From an uncultured Muribaculaceae bacterium (GTDB lineage: Bacteria > Bacteroidota > Bacteroidia > Bacteroidales > Muribaculaceae): DNA of 64,000 nt. The stretch covers positions 1 through 64,000 of the forward strand of contig CALUNI010000002.1 in assembly GCA_944321905.1 (NCBI GenBank). Reading direction: 5' to 3'. The translations under genes and the position numbers were made by a program. Each line of letters opens with the position of its first letter. The stretch's first letter is position 1. Shown piece by piece: positions 8,163 to 16,852 of this stretch. Under the pieces are notes generated by a model, which was not told the DNA's origin, did no database searches, and worked only from the letters and a program-made list of their open reading frames with translations.

Positions 8163-11100
8163 AATTTTTGCGAATCTTCGGGTTTGTGTATAGAGAATAG
8201 GGCTGTGTAGAAAAGAGGCAACAATATTAGGGTTATGATTGTCCCCACGGTCAGCCCGCCCATTATGGTCACGGCCATCGAGCCATACATGGGGTCGTTG
8301 ACGAGCGGAATCATTCCCACGATTGTGGTGAGCGAAGCCATTATAACCGGTCTTACACGTGAAACGGTGGCTTCGACTACGGCATTATAGGGGTGCACGT
8401 GTTCCTCGGTTTGCAACCTGTTGATTTCGTCCACGAGTACTATTGCGTTTTTCACCATCATGCCAATCAGTCCCATCATGCCAATTATCGCCATGAAAGT
8501 GAAAGGCGTGTCGGTGGCAAGCAAGGCCGGCGTTATGCCGCAGAACACGAAGGGGAAGCAGATGATGATGAGGATAACCTTGCGCCAACTGTTGAACAGC
8601 AGCAACAGTATGCCCAGTATCGCGAAGAATGTCAATGGCAGATACTTGAACACGTTGGTGGTGGCATCGCCCTGCAATTCTATCTCTCCCACCCACCGGC
8701 AGTTGTAGCCGTCGGGCAGCGTGATGGCTGCTATCTCGTCGCGAATGGTTTCGAGCACCTTGGCCGGTGTGGCTTCGGTGAGTTCGGGGTTTGGGTCGCA
8801 TTCGGCTTCGATGGCGCGGATGCCGTTGACGCGCTGTATCATTTCTTCTTCCCAACCCACCGATATGCCGCTCGTCACATTGCTAAGAGGCACGCAGCTG
8901 AACAGCTCGTCTTGCAGCTTGCTTGCGGCACCTGTACCGGCAGCAAGCAGTCCCTGCACGTCGTCCTCGTCAAGGCGCATGTTCATCATGCTCCACACCG
9001 GGATGTCGTCGAGCTTGTCGATGCGTGAGCCATCGGCATTGCGTACCAACAGGTTCACCGGCACCATTTTCTCTTGGTCGTTGATTACCCCTACTGGCAT
9101 ACCGTCGGTGGCGGCGAGCAACGCATTGGCCACGTCGCTGCGCTCAATGCCCGAGCGCAAGGCATCTTCGCGCGAGTATTCGGCGACGAGCGACTTGCCG
9201 CGCGGCTTCCAGTTGTTCTGCACCGAGTAGGGGTCAACATACTTGCAATTGCGCATGATATCCTCGGCTTGGCGGCTCAGGTCACGCAGCACGGCCGGGT
9301 CGGGGCCGGTGAATTCTACCTCGACGGTGTGGGATGTGGCTATCGAGAAATTATATTTGCGTATGCGTATGTAGGCATCGGGATATAGCGCGCGCAACTG
9401 GTTGCGTATGCCGGGAATTTGTTCCACCACGGTGTTGTAATCCTTGCAATCGACCATCAGCTCGCCATAGCAGTCGCCACCCGAAGTCATGGGACGCACG
9501 AGGCAATAGTGAGCCGGAGCCGACCCCATGCTTGCCGCAACGCGTTCCACTGCAGGGTTTTCGAGCAGCAAATTGCTGATTTCAAGCAGGTCGTGCCTTA
9601 CGCGGTCGGGGCTCGTCTGTGGCGGCAAGAAGTATTCCACTACGAATTGCTTGTAGTCAAAGTCGGGGAAGAACAGGTTGCGCACCCGCGTCATGCCGAA
9701 TATGCAGGCAACAAGTGCCACGAATGCGGTGGCAATGGTGAGCCGCTTGTGCTCTATGAGTACACTTATGCTGTGGCGTATGAACCGGTGCACTGGCGAG
9801 TTCATCACCCCTTCGCCTGGCTTAGCGGGCTTCTCCTTGCGGGGCAGCCACACGTTGGCGCAATACGGCACTTGCACGAGAGCAAGCACCCAGCTTGCAA
9901 GCAGGCTCACACACAGCACGAGGAACAGGTCGCGGGCATATTCGCCTGCCGAGTCGGGCGACAGGTAAACACTGATGAATGTTGACGCGGCAATCACCGT
10001 GGCTCCCAGCAGAGGCATGGCGGTGTTGTGTCCTATGCGGTAAAGGTAGGTGTCGGGTGGCAGGCCGCGCTTCTTGTCGATGAGTATGCCATCCATTATC
10101 ACTATGGCATTATCGACGAGCATTCCCATTGCCACGATGAATGCGCCGAGCGAGATGCGCTGAAGCGTGGTGCCGAAGCATAACAAGATGGGGAACGAGA
10201 TGGCGATGGTGAGCAGCAGGCCGAAGCCGATAATGAAGCCGCTGCGCAGCCCCATGGTGAAGATGAGTACGAGAATGACTATGACTACCGATTCGAGCAG
10301 GTTGACCATGAACGAGTTTATGGCCTCGTCAACCTTGTCGGGTTGGAAAAATATCTTGTCGGTGAGCATTCCCACGGGGAATGTCTCCATCACCCGGGCG
10401 AGCCGCTCATCGACAGCCTTTCCTACGTCGGGTACGATGGCGTCGCTTTCCATCGCAAGGCAAATGGCGAGTGCAGGCTTGCCGTTGACGAAGAATCCGT
10501 TGCGCTGAGGCTCGGAGTAGGCTCGTTCCACCGTGGCCACGTCGCCGAGGCGAATCTGCTTGCCGTCGAATGTGCTAATGAGCATGTCGGCAATGTCGTC
10601 CTCGTCTTCCACGCAGTCGGCCACGCGCAGTTGCAACCTGTCGCTGCCGCTGCCGTAATCGCCCGCGGCGACTTTCTTGTCGGCATTTTGCAGCGTCATC
10701 ATTATTTGGGTGGGTATTATGCCGTTGCGCGACAGGCGGTCTTTTGACAGGGTTATGTTTATCACTTCGTCGCGGTTGCCGACGATGTTCACCCGTTTCA
10801 CGCCATCCACGCTCATCAGTTCTCGGCGCAGTTTCTTGGCATATTTGTAAAGTTCGGGATATTCATATCCATCGCCCGAGAAGGCATAGAATATGCCATA
10901 CACGTCCATCATGTCGTCGATTACCATCGGGGCATAGCATCCTTGCGGCAGGCGGCTCGCCGAGTCGTTTACTTTGCGGCGCAGCAGGTCGAAGTGTTGT
11001 TCGAGTTCCGACAGCATGACCGTCATTTTGAACTCAACCGTTATCGTGGCCATCCCCGGCGTGCATTCGCTTTTCACCTTTTTCACGTCGGGCAGGTTGC

Positions 11101-11314
11101 GCAGCTCGTCTTCGAGCAGTTGCGCCACCTCAAGCTCCACGTCATGAGCCGAGGCTCCAGGGTACATGACCACCACCATTGCCTGCTTTGTGGCGACGGC
11201 CGGGTCTTCGAGCTTTGGCATCTTGATGAATGCCAACAGCCCGGCAATAATTATCCCTACCATGAACGACCAAAACAGAGTAGGCCGTTCGATGAAAAAT
11301 CTGGTTATCTTCAT
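8159..11314 (-). CDS. RND efflux transporter, inner-membrane permease
   Basis: 1051 residues, the normal size for AcrB/HAE-type pumps. TM1 lies near residues 13-30 (FWSFMVGIIIAGLLAFI), followed by porter-domain sequence, a TM2-6 block around 340-480, a second large periplasmic loop and TM8-12 at the C-terminus. Proton-relay positions: the TM4 motif reads GMLVDNAIVIMDG, so the AcrB Asp-Asp pair is Asp-Asn here, while the TM10 lysine is kept (GMMVKNAIVLVDE). It should export drugs, bile salts or similar amphiphiles by proton antiport; substrates cannot be read. The adaptor gene is nine bases upstream and TolC overlaps downstream. Confidence 0.95.
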   Translation of the reverse strand: MKITRFFIERPTLFWSFMVGIIIAGLLAFIKMPKLEDPAVATKQAMVVVMYPGASAHDVELEVAQLLEDELRNLPDVKKVKSECTPGMATITVEFKMTVMLSELEQHFDLLRRKVNDSASRLPQGCYAPMVIDDMMDVYGIFYAFSGDGYEYPELYKYAKKLRRELMSVDGVKRVNIVGNRDEVINITLSKDRLSRNGIIPTQIMMTLQNADKKVAAGDYGSGSDRLQLRVADCVEDEDDIADMLISTFDGKQIRLGDVATVERAYSEPQRNGFFVNGKPALAICLAMESDAIVPDVGKAVDERLARVMETFPVGMLTDKIFFQPDKVDEAINSFMVNLLESVVIVILVLIFTMGLRSGFIIGFGLLLTIAISFPILLCFGTTLQRISLGAFIVAMGMLVDNAIVIMDGILIDKKRGLPPDTYLYRIGHNTAMPLLGATVIAASTFISVYLSPDSAGEYARDLFLVLCVSLLASWVLALVQVPYCANVWLPRKEKPAKPGEGVMNSPVHRFIRHSISVLIEHKRLTIATAFVALVACIFGMTRVRNLFFPDFDYKQFVVEYFLPPQTSPDRVRHDLLEISNLLLENPAVERVAASMGSAPAHYCLVRPMTSGGDCYGELMVDCKDYNTVVEQIPGIRNQLRALYPDAYIRIRKYNFSIATSHTVEVEFTGPDPAVLRDLSRQAEDIMRNCKYVDPYSVQNNWKPRGKSLVAEYSREDALRSGIERSDVANALLAATDGMPVGVINDQEKMVPVNLLVRNADGSRIDKLDDIPVWSMMNMRLDEDDVQGLLAAGTGAASKLQDELFSCVPLSNVTSGISVGWEEEMIQRVNGIRAIEAECDPNPELTEATPAKVLETIRDEIAAITLPDGYNCRWVGEIELQGDATTNVFKYLPLTFFAILGILLLLFNSWRKVILIIICFPFVFCGITPALLATDTPFTFMAIIGMMGLIGMMVKNAIVLVDEINRLQTEEHVHPYNAVVEATVSRVRPVIMASLTTIVGMIPLVNDPMYGSMAVTIMGGLTVGTIITLILLPLFYTALFSIHKPEDSQKL

Positions 11315-11323
11315 CGTCGTGTG

Positions 11324-12391
11324 TTACAGAATGTTGCCAACGTTGGTCCCTGACGGAGCCGGTAATATGTTTACTTTCTCACTGTCTTGCAGGTATTCTA
11401 CCCCGGCTTTTACCACCTGGTTGTCGGTGGTTATTCCGCTTGTTATTATGGCATCTCCGTTGTCGGCCATGCCGCTTAGGGTTACGGGAGTCTTGTGTAC
11501 CGTTGAGTCGGGCGATATTACCCACACGAAGCTCTTGCCGTTGTCGCTCGACACTGCATGCATCGGTAGGGTGCATACGGCGGGTGAAATTGCCGAGTCG
11601 GCTACAGCTATTCTAAACGAGGCCTCGATGTTCATTCCGGCGGTTAGGCCGGCAGTTTTGCCGGCAAATGCGAGCCGCATGCGGTAAAGTTGGTTGCCGT
11701 CGGCTTTGGGCGTAATGCTTAGCAGCCGCATTGGTATATCTTTCTCTTCCGAAGCCGGAGAGTCGCAGTATATGTCTTTTATGGAGTTGCGTTGCAGATA
11801 CACTTCGGCCGGTATGTCAACTACTACCTCCAGTCGGTGCGTGTCGAGCAGGGATATTACGGCAGTCCCGGCATTGACCATCTCCGACGGCTCGAAATTC
11901 ACGCTCTGCACGTATCCGCTTATGGGCGATTCGAGCCGGGTATAACTGAGCTGGTTACGGTTGTTCTGCAATTGTATTCCCAGTTGCTTCCATCCTGCCA
12001 CGGCCTTGTCATAGTCGTTTTGCGAAACGCTTTTGGCATCGAGCAGCAGTTTCATCCGTTCCAATTCTTGTGTCAATTGGTCGTATTGCACTTCGAGAGC
12101 ATCCACTCCCAGCCGGTAGTCTTTGTCGTCGAGGCGGGCTATTAATTGCCCCTCGGTTACACGGTCGCCTTCTTCGACGAGGATTTCTTCTATTTGCCCG
12201 GCGGTCTTGAAGCCGAGGTTTATTTCACGGGCTTCTTCTATGCGTCCCGAAAAGTTCTTGGTGATTTCGGTACTCATGGGTTCGGGGCGCACCGCTATCA
12301 CGCTTCGCAGGTGTGTGGATTGTTCCTGTCCGCCTGTGCAAGCGACAAGGGGCAGCAAGCACAGAGCTGAGATAAAAATAAATTTGTTCAT
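11324..12391 (-). CDS. RND efflux periplasmic adaptor (membrane-fusion protein)
   Basis: 355 residues, first gene of the efflux operon. A lipoprotein signal ends in the lipobox LVAC (Cys18). Next come the beta-barrel/lipoyl segment (RIEEAREINLGFKTAGQIEE and GDRVTEGQLIARLDDKDY), a helical hairpin (about 75-130), the second lipoyl half (YTRLESPISGYV) and membrane-proximal beta domains. It bridges the inner-membrane pump and the TolC channel. The pump gene begins ten bases after its stop. The 178 bases upstream, facing a divergent AraC gene at 12570, hold the operon promoter, but I could not see a confident minus-strand -33/-7 pair there. Confidence 0.92.
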   Translation of the reverse strand: MNKFIFISALCLLPLVACTGGQEQSTHLRSVIAVRPEPMSTEITKNFSGRIEEAREINLGFKTAGQIEEILVEEGDRVTEGQLIARLDDKDYRLGVDALEVQYDQLTQELERMKLLLDAKSVSQNDYDKAVAGWKQLGIQLQNNRNQLSYTRLESPISGYVQSVNFEPSEMVNAGTAVISLLDTHRLEVVVDIPAEVYLQRNSIKDIYCDSPASEEKDIPMRLLSITPKADGNQLYRMRLAFAGKTAGLTAGMNIEASFRIAVADSAISPAVCTLPMHAVSSDNGKSFVWVISPDSTVHKTPVTLSGMADNGDAIITSGITTDNQVVKAGVEYLQDSEKVNILPAPSGTNVGNIL

Positions 12392-12541
12392 ATTTATTGT
12401 TGGATAATTAGATTCTTTCCGACCACAAATTTCCTATAAAAAGTCCATATGAATAAGTTCTTTTAGGCTAATAATATGGTAAAAAGGATGAATAAATGCG
12501 ATAATCGACACTGTATATGCACAATTAATTGTTCTAAAGGT

Positions 12542-12549
12542 TAATTTTG
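12542..12549 (+). promoter_or_regulatory. -7 box for the second AraC gene
   Basis: TAATTTTG matches the Bacteroidota -7 consensus TAnnTTTG and lies 20 bases before the ATG at 12570. No TTTG is found at the right spacing, so only the -7 box is supported. Confidence 0.45.
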
Positions 12550-12569
12550 CCATTAAATGCTTATTGTTC

Positions 12570-13469
12570 ATGGAAAAAAAGAATGATGCTTTTTCGCAAT
12601 TAGATATGGCGATGTTGCCAAATACGGGCAACACGCTTGTGTATGGTAATGAGTTTATGGTGGGAGATAATTTCAATTCGCCATACGATGAGGTAAAGGA
12701 CGGGGTCTTTGTCAAGCCTTCTTATCCGTTCTTGATTAACTTCACGATGTTGATTTTTTGTGTGGAAGGGCGGATGCGCGTCAACATCAACTTGCGCGAA
12801 CTGGACATATGTGCAGGCGACATGTTTGTGTGCCTGTCTGGTGCAATCGGAGAGTGCCTCGACATATCCGAAGAATGCAAGTTGGTGATGATGGCGTTTA
12901 CTTCTCCCATTGGAGGAGAGGTGGGTAACTTCTCTTATGTCTCGATGATGCGCAAATGTCCGCTGTTGCACCTTTCGGATGACGAGATGCAAGAATCGAT
13001 GTTCATATACCGCCAGATGCGCAAGAAAATGGAGCAGGACGATTACGAGTTCACCCGCAATGTCATGGCGGGATATTTGCAAGTGCTGTTCAGCAATGCC
13101 TGCCATAATATGTTGCGAATGCAACAGAACAAGGCCGACGAGGTGGAAGAGCGCGTGCATGTGATATTTGACCGTTTCGTGGAACTCGTGCAGGAGAATT
13201 ATTCGCGCGAGCGTGAGATACAGTATTATGCGGGCTTGATGTGCATGACGCCAAAATATCTTTCGAGGATGGTGTATGAGGCGAGCGGGCGGTATGCGAG
13301 CGACTGGATTAGGGACTACGTGATACTTGAGGCAAAGGCTCTCTTGAAAAGCGGCAGGTACAATGTGCAGCAGGTGAGCATACACCTCAATTTTGCCAGT
13401 GCCTCGTTTTTCGGAAAATATTTCAAGAAGGCCGTGGGTTGTTCTCCTCGCAAATATGCGGCAGAATAA
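12570..13469 (+). CDS. AraC-family transcriptional regulator (divergent from efflux operon)
   Basis: 299 residues from the ATG at 12570; an in-frame TTG six bases earlier is less likely. A sensing domain (about 1-190) precedes the C-terminal double HTH: MCMTPKYLSRMVYEASGRY, then VQQVSIHLNFASASFFGKYF and GCSPRKY. It is transcribed divergently from the adaptor/pump/TolC operon across 178 bases, the classic position for a direct regulator of that operon. It is a paralogue-like relative of the AraC gene at 5760. Its inducer is unknown. Confidence 0.9.
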   Translation: MEKKNDAFSQLDMAMLPNTGNTLVYGNEFMVGDNFNSPYDEVKDGVFVKPSYPFLINFTMLIFCVEGRMRVNINLRELDICAGDMFVCLSGAIGECLDISEECKLVMMAFTSPIGGEVGNFSYVSMMRKCPLLHLSDDEMQESMFIYRQMRKKMEQDDYEFTRNVMAGYLQVLFSNACHNMLRMQQNKADEVEERVHVIFDRFVELVQENYSREREIQYYAGLMCMTPKYLSRMVYEASGRYASDWIRDYVILEAKALLKSGRYNVQQVSIHLNFASASFFGKYFKKAVGCSPRKYAAE

Positions 13470-13523
13470 TCGTCGGTAATAGTAAGGCGGGTTCATAAAA
13501 TATGTAAAATCGGCACTTGTCGA

Positions 13524-13554
13524 TTGGCAGGTAAGCATATATGCCTTACTTTTG
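13524..13554 (+). promoter_or_regulatory. Promoter of the methyltransferase/nuclease island
   Basis: TTG (13524-13526), a 20-base spacer, then TACTTTTG (13547-13554) fits the Bacteroidota promoter pattern. The predicted transcription start falls around 13559-13562, on top of the ATG at 13562. This decides the start of the first methyltransferase and suggests a leaderless or almost leaderless message. Confidence 0.55.
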
Positions 13555-13561
13555 TAAGAAT

Positions 13562-14689
13562 ATGGGAAATCATTCTCTTATAGATTTGTTTGCCGGATGC
13601 GGAGGACTCAGCCTTGGATTGGAACAGGCCGGGTTTGAACCTGTTTTTGTCAATGAGATAAACAAGACGTTTTGCGAAACTTATATTCGCAATCACCGGT
13701 TGGATAGGGACAGGTATTACATTGGCGACATAAACGACTTGAATGCCGAGATTGATAAGTACATGCCGCTGTTCAATGATGTCGATCTGGTATGTGGCGG
13801 CCCGCCGTGCCAAGGTTTCTCTAACGCCAACAGGCAGCGCATCATCGACGATCCGCGCAATGTGCTGTATAAGGCATATCTGCAATTTTTGCAATACGTC
13901 AGGCCCAAGTTTTTCTTGATGGAAAACGTGAGGGGAATGGCGCAGAAGATAGGGGACATACTCGACGATTTGAAAACATACCTTGGTGAAGAATATGAGT
14001 GTGATTATGCATTGCTTAACGCCAAGGATTACGGCGTGCCGCAGAACAGGTTGCGTTTTTTCCTTATAGGCAATCGGGTAGGGGTTGACGTGAATGAGAT
14101 ATTCGACGACATCAAGTCTGACACAATGGAGCCGTTTACTCTCGGCGATGCCATTTGCGACTTGCCACGGCTGAAGCCCAACAGGATAAAAAATAACAAT
14201 TCCATTGAAAATGAGGATTGTGGATTCAAGGCAGTGGAATATGAGTATGCCCGCACGGCATTTTACAGGTTCATAAATGGCGACCGTGAAATCTCGGTAT
14301 TGTACAACCACAAGAATCGGTATAACAACGACCGTGACATAAAGATATTCGGCATGCTGCCGCAGGGTGCCGATTCGCTGCATCCGTCGATTGCCGACAT
14401 AATGCCTTATAAGACTCGCAACCACATATTCAAGGACAAGTATTACAAGTTGGACGAGAATGAAGTGTGTAAGACCATCACTTCCCATATGAAATATGAC
14501 TGCAACATGTATATTCATCCCAGAGAACCTCGGGGGTTGACTCCGAGAGAGGCTGCGCGGATACAGACGTTTCCCGACGATTATGTGTTTACCGGGCCTC
14601 AGAACGGATGGTATGCGCAGATAGGTAATGCTGTCCCGGTAAAACTGGCGGCAGTGATAGGCAAACACATAATAAAACATTTGCAATGA
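13562..14689 (+). CDS. DNA (cytosine-5) methyltransferase, first of two
   Basis: 375 residues from the ATG at 13562. An in-frame ATG at 13541 lies upstream of and partly inside the -7 box, and the protein from 13562 opens in the usual way (MGNHSLIDLFAGCGGLSLGL). All m5C motifs are present: I (DLFAGCGG, AdoMet), IV (GGPPCQGFSNAN, catalytic Cys), VI (FLMENV), VIII (QNRLRFF), IX/X (LTPREAARIQTFPDDY, IGNAVPVKLA). The target-recognition region lies between VIII and IX, about 190-300. Its stop overlaps the next gene's ATG by four bases. It should modify one strand or site for the restriction system encoded with it; the target sequence cannot be read from the protein. Confidence 0.93.
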   Translation: MGNHSLIDLFAGCGGLSLGLEQAGFEPVFVNEINKTFCETYIRNHRLDRDRYYIGDINDLNAEIDKYMPLFNDVDLVCGGPPCQGFSNANRQRIIDDPRNVLYKAYLQFLQYVRPKFFLMENVRGMAQKIGDILDDLKTYLGEEYECDYALLNAKDYGVPQNRLRFFLIGNRVGVDVNEIFDDIKSDTMEPFTLGDAICDLPRLKPNRIKNNNSIENEDCGFKAVEYEYARTAFYRFINGDREISVLYNHKNRYNNDRDIKIFGMLPQGADSLHPSIADIMPYKTRNHIFKDKYYKLDENEVCKTITSHMKYDCNMYIHPREPRGLTPREAARIQTFPDDYVFTGPQNGWYAQIGNAVPVKLAAVIGKHIIKHLQ

Positions 14690-15768
14690 GGCATCTCGAA
14701 TTATTTGCAGGCGTAGGCGGATTCCGCAGGGCATTGGATTTCCTTGGGAATGACTTCGGTTTTCCCGTGGAATGCGTCGGCTTTTCTGAGATAGATGCTT
14801 TTGCAAGCAAGACCTATAAGGCAAATTATAGCGTCGAAGGGGAAACCGAGATGGGCGACATCGTGCGCTTTGCCGCCGACGAGGCAAATATCAGGGCTTT
14901 GCCCGACTTCGACATCTTGACGGGTGGTTTTCCATGCCAGTCGTTCAGCATGATGGGCAAGCAGTGTGGGTTTGATGACGTCAGGGGGAACGTGTTCTTT
15001 CAGATAATAGATATATTGCGAATCAAGCGACCTCCATTTGTCTTGCTTGAGAATGTAAAGAACATTAAGACGCATGATAGCGGACAGACGTTCAAGACGA
15101 TAATATCGTCCATATCCGACGCAGGATACCGGCATGTGTATTGCGACGTGTTCAATACCAATGATTTCGGGCTTGCGCAGAAACGCAACAGGGTATATAT
15201 TTTTGCTTCTTCGTTAAACCTTCCCGAGGGTTTTGCTTTTAATGGGCATGTGGTGAAGAAAGCCTTTGACGGAATAACTGCCCGCACTTCGCTGATGAGG
15301 CAGGACACGGTTCTCGACGTGCTTGAAAAAAACGCCGAACCTAAGTATTATCTTTCCGAGACATTGAAGCCTACCATTCTTGCCGATGGCTCGAAAAACT
15401 TTAAGTCCAAGTCGGAAATCAACCAACTTGTCGCCCGCCCGTTGACAGCAACGATGGTGAAGATGCACAGGGCCTGTCAGGACAATTATTTCAGCGACGA
15501 GTTCATAAACAGTCCCGACCCCGTGAAATACCTTGAACAAATTTTCAGCAAGGAAGAACTTGCAAAGCAGCGCATACGCAAGCTCACTCCTGCCGAGGCT
15601 TTTGCCTTGCAGGGTTTCGACAGGAATTTCGTGCTTAATGCGCAAAGTGCGGGGGTGAGCAACCATCAATTGTATAAGCAGGCCGGCAATGCGGTGAGCG
15701 TGAATACCGTGTATGCAATCTTACATTATTTGTTCATAACTCAAAATCTAATGCAATATGTTCTTTAA
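14686..15768 (+). CDS. DNA (cytosine-5) methyltransferase, second of two
   Basis: 360 residues. It is clearly different in sequence from its neighbour but has a full set of m5C motifs: I (LELFAGVGGFRRAL), II (GFSEIDAFASKTY), IV (LTGGFPCQSFSMMGKQ, catalytic Cys), VI (VLLENVKN), VIII (GLAQKRNRVYIF), IX/X (KLTPAEAFALQGFD, YKQAGNAVSVNTVYAIL). The recognition region lies about 180-290. It starts inside the stop of the first methyltransferase (overlap 14686-14689) and ends 11 bases into the nuclease-like gene, so all three are translationally coupled. Two m5C enzymes beside one nuclease often mean an asymmetric site with one enzyme per strand (inference). Confidence 0.93.
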   Translation: MRHLELFAGVGGFRRALDFLGNDFGFPVECVGFSEIDAFASKTYKANYSVEGETEMGDIVRFAADEANIRALPDFDILTGGFPCQSFSMMGKQCGFDDVRGNVFFQIIDILRIKRPPFVLLENVKNIKTHDSGQTFKTIISSISDAGYRHVYCDVFNTNDFGLAQKRNRVYIFASSLNLPEGFAFNGHVVKKAFDGITARTSLMRQDTVLDVLEKNAEPKYYLSETLKPTILADGSKNFKSKSEINQLVARPLTATMVKMHRACQDNYFSDEFINSPDPVKYLEQIFSKEELAKQRIRKLTPAEAFALQGFDRNFVLNAQSAGVSNHQLYKQAGNAVSVNTVYAILHYLFITQNLMQYVL

Positions 15769-16813
15769 GTTACATAGCGAAGGCCGCATAGGATATAAGC
15801 AATTGACCGATGCCGAGTTGGGTTCCAAACCCACGGCACACCAGACGCACATAGGACTGTTTGACGACATCCTCACATACTTGTATGACCGCCGGGTCGA
15901 AGAGGAGGCTATGTTTATATACAACAACGAAAGTGATTTAATAGATTGTTATTTTGACAGAATCGAGAGGCCCGACGGCACCTTCCGCAGTCCTAAGATA
16001 CGCAAGGGAGAGGACAATGCGGTTTCGGTGGTTACTGTGATTCGAGATAAGGCCGCTGAGTGTCCGCGATATTACAAGTGGTTCCTGATATGGTTCGGGT
16101 TGGAAAGCGGCATGATGGTTTTTTATTTGTTTAACGACCATATGCCCGATTATGAACGCGTCAACGACATAATAGATTTGAGCAAGGGCAGAGGCCGCAT
16201 AAAACTTGGCGACTCAAGGTTTGACAGCCTTATAGCCTATTTGGAAGATATTGTAAACAGCAACAGTGGCACCATTTTAGAACAATTGGAAGTTGCTTCG
16301 CAGGCCGGTTCGGAGAGCTTCAAGCCTTTCGACATAGACCGGGCGAGCGAGGTATTTAAGACTACCGGGCGCATGGGTGAGGCTCTGGTGGCTGCATACC
16401 TCGAAAGGCTGAAGCTTGGGAAACAAATCATATCTTACAATTGGATGAACCGCGACCAGGAGCTGGGTATGCCTTACGACTTTACCATTCAGATGCCCAA
16501 TGAGAGTGTGGTATATGTCGATGTAAAGGCCACCAAATACAGGTTTGAACAGCCAATGGTGTTTAGCGGGCAAGAGTTGCAGTTTATATGTAAGGTGCCG
16601 CATTACAGCATATTTAGAGTATATGGACTTGCCGGAGAGACAAATTGCCTCAGGGTTTGTGCCAATGTCGGAGAGTATGCCGTCGGCTTGCTCGACAGCG
16701 TGAATAACTTCAAGTGGCAAATCGGGGCAAAAGGAGCAAACTTGCAGTCGGTAAAGATAGAAGTGTCGCCTGCCATTGGCGCATTGCGTTTTTCTCAGCC
16801 AATAAATTTGTGA
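15758..16813 (+). CDS. Putative restriction endonuclease: EcoRII-N-like front, DUF3883 (NOV C-terminal) back
   Basis: 351 residues. From about residue 190 the protein resembles DUF3883, the C-terminal domain of NO VEIN proteins: an alpha-helical G..GE..VAAYL segment, then PYDFTIQ and VYVDVKATKYRF, which give the D...(D)VKAT arrangement of a PD-(D/E)xK nuclease core. The first 130 residues (FFKLHSEGRIGYKQLTDAEL, HQTHIGLF, then FRSPKIRKG) resemble the EcoRII N-terminal B3-like DNA-binding fold (compare its KRLSANDTG..GGHQVGLY). I infer a restriction enzyme paired with the two methyltransferases it overlaps. It could instead be a modification-dependent or phage-defence effector. The domain calls are by eye. 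Confidence 0.75.
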   Translation: MFFKLHSEGRIGYKQLTDAELGSKPTAHQTHIGLFDDILTYLYDRRVEEEAMFIYNNESDLIDCYFDRIERPDGTFRSPKIRKGEDNAVSVVTVIRDKAAECPRYYKWFLIWFGLESGMMVFYLFNDHMPDYERVNDIIDLSKGRGRIKLGDSRFDSLIAYLEDIVNSNSGTILEQLEVASQAGSESFKPFDIDRASEVFKTTGRMGEALVAAYLERLKLGKQIISYNWMNRDQELGMPYDFTIQMPNESVVYVDVKATKYRFEQPMVFSGQELQFICKVPHYSIFRVYGLAGETNCLRVCANVGEYAVGLLDSVNNFKWQIGAKGANLQSVKIEVSPAIGALRFSQPINL

Positions 16814-16852
16814 CGAGCTTACCAAGAAGGATATTAATTAATATTAAATAAG

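Noticed and set aside
8159..11314. Asp-Asn instead of Asp-Asp in the RND proton relay as a defect
   Set aside because: VDN variants occur in other working RND pumps to my knowledge, and the TM10 lysine is intact, so it is not evidence of inactivity.
13493..14887. Open frame of 464 codons on the minus strand
   Set aside because: It is the antisense of the first methyltransferase, whose motifs are complete; the reversed frame has no recognisable domain.
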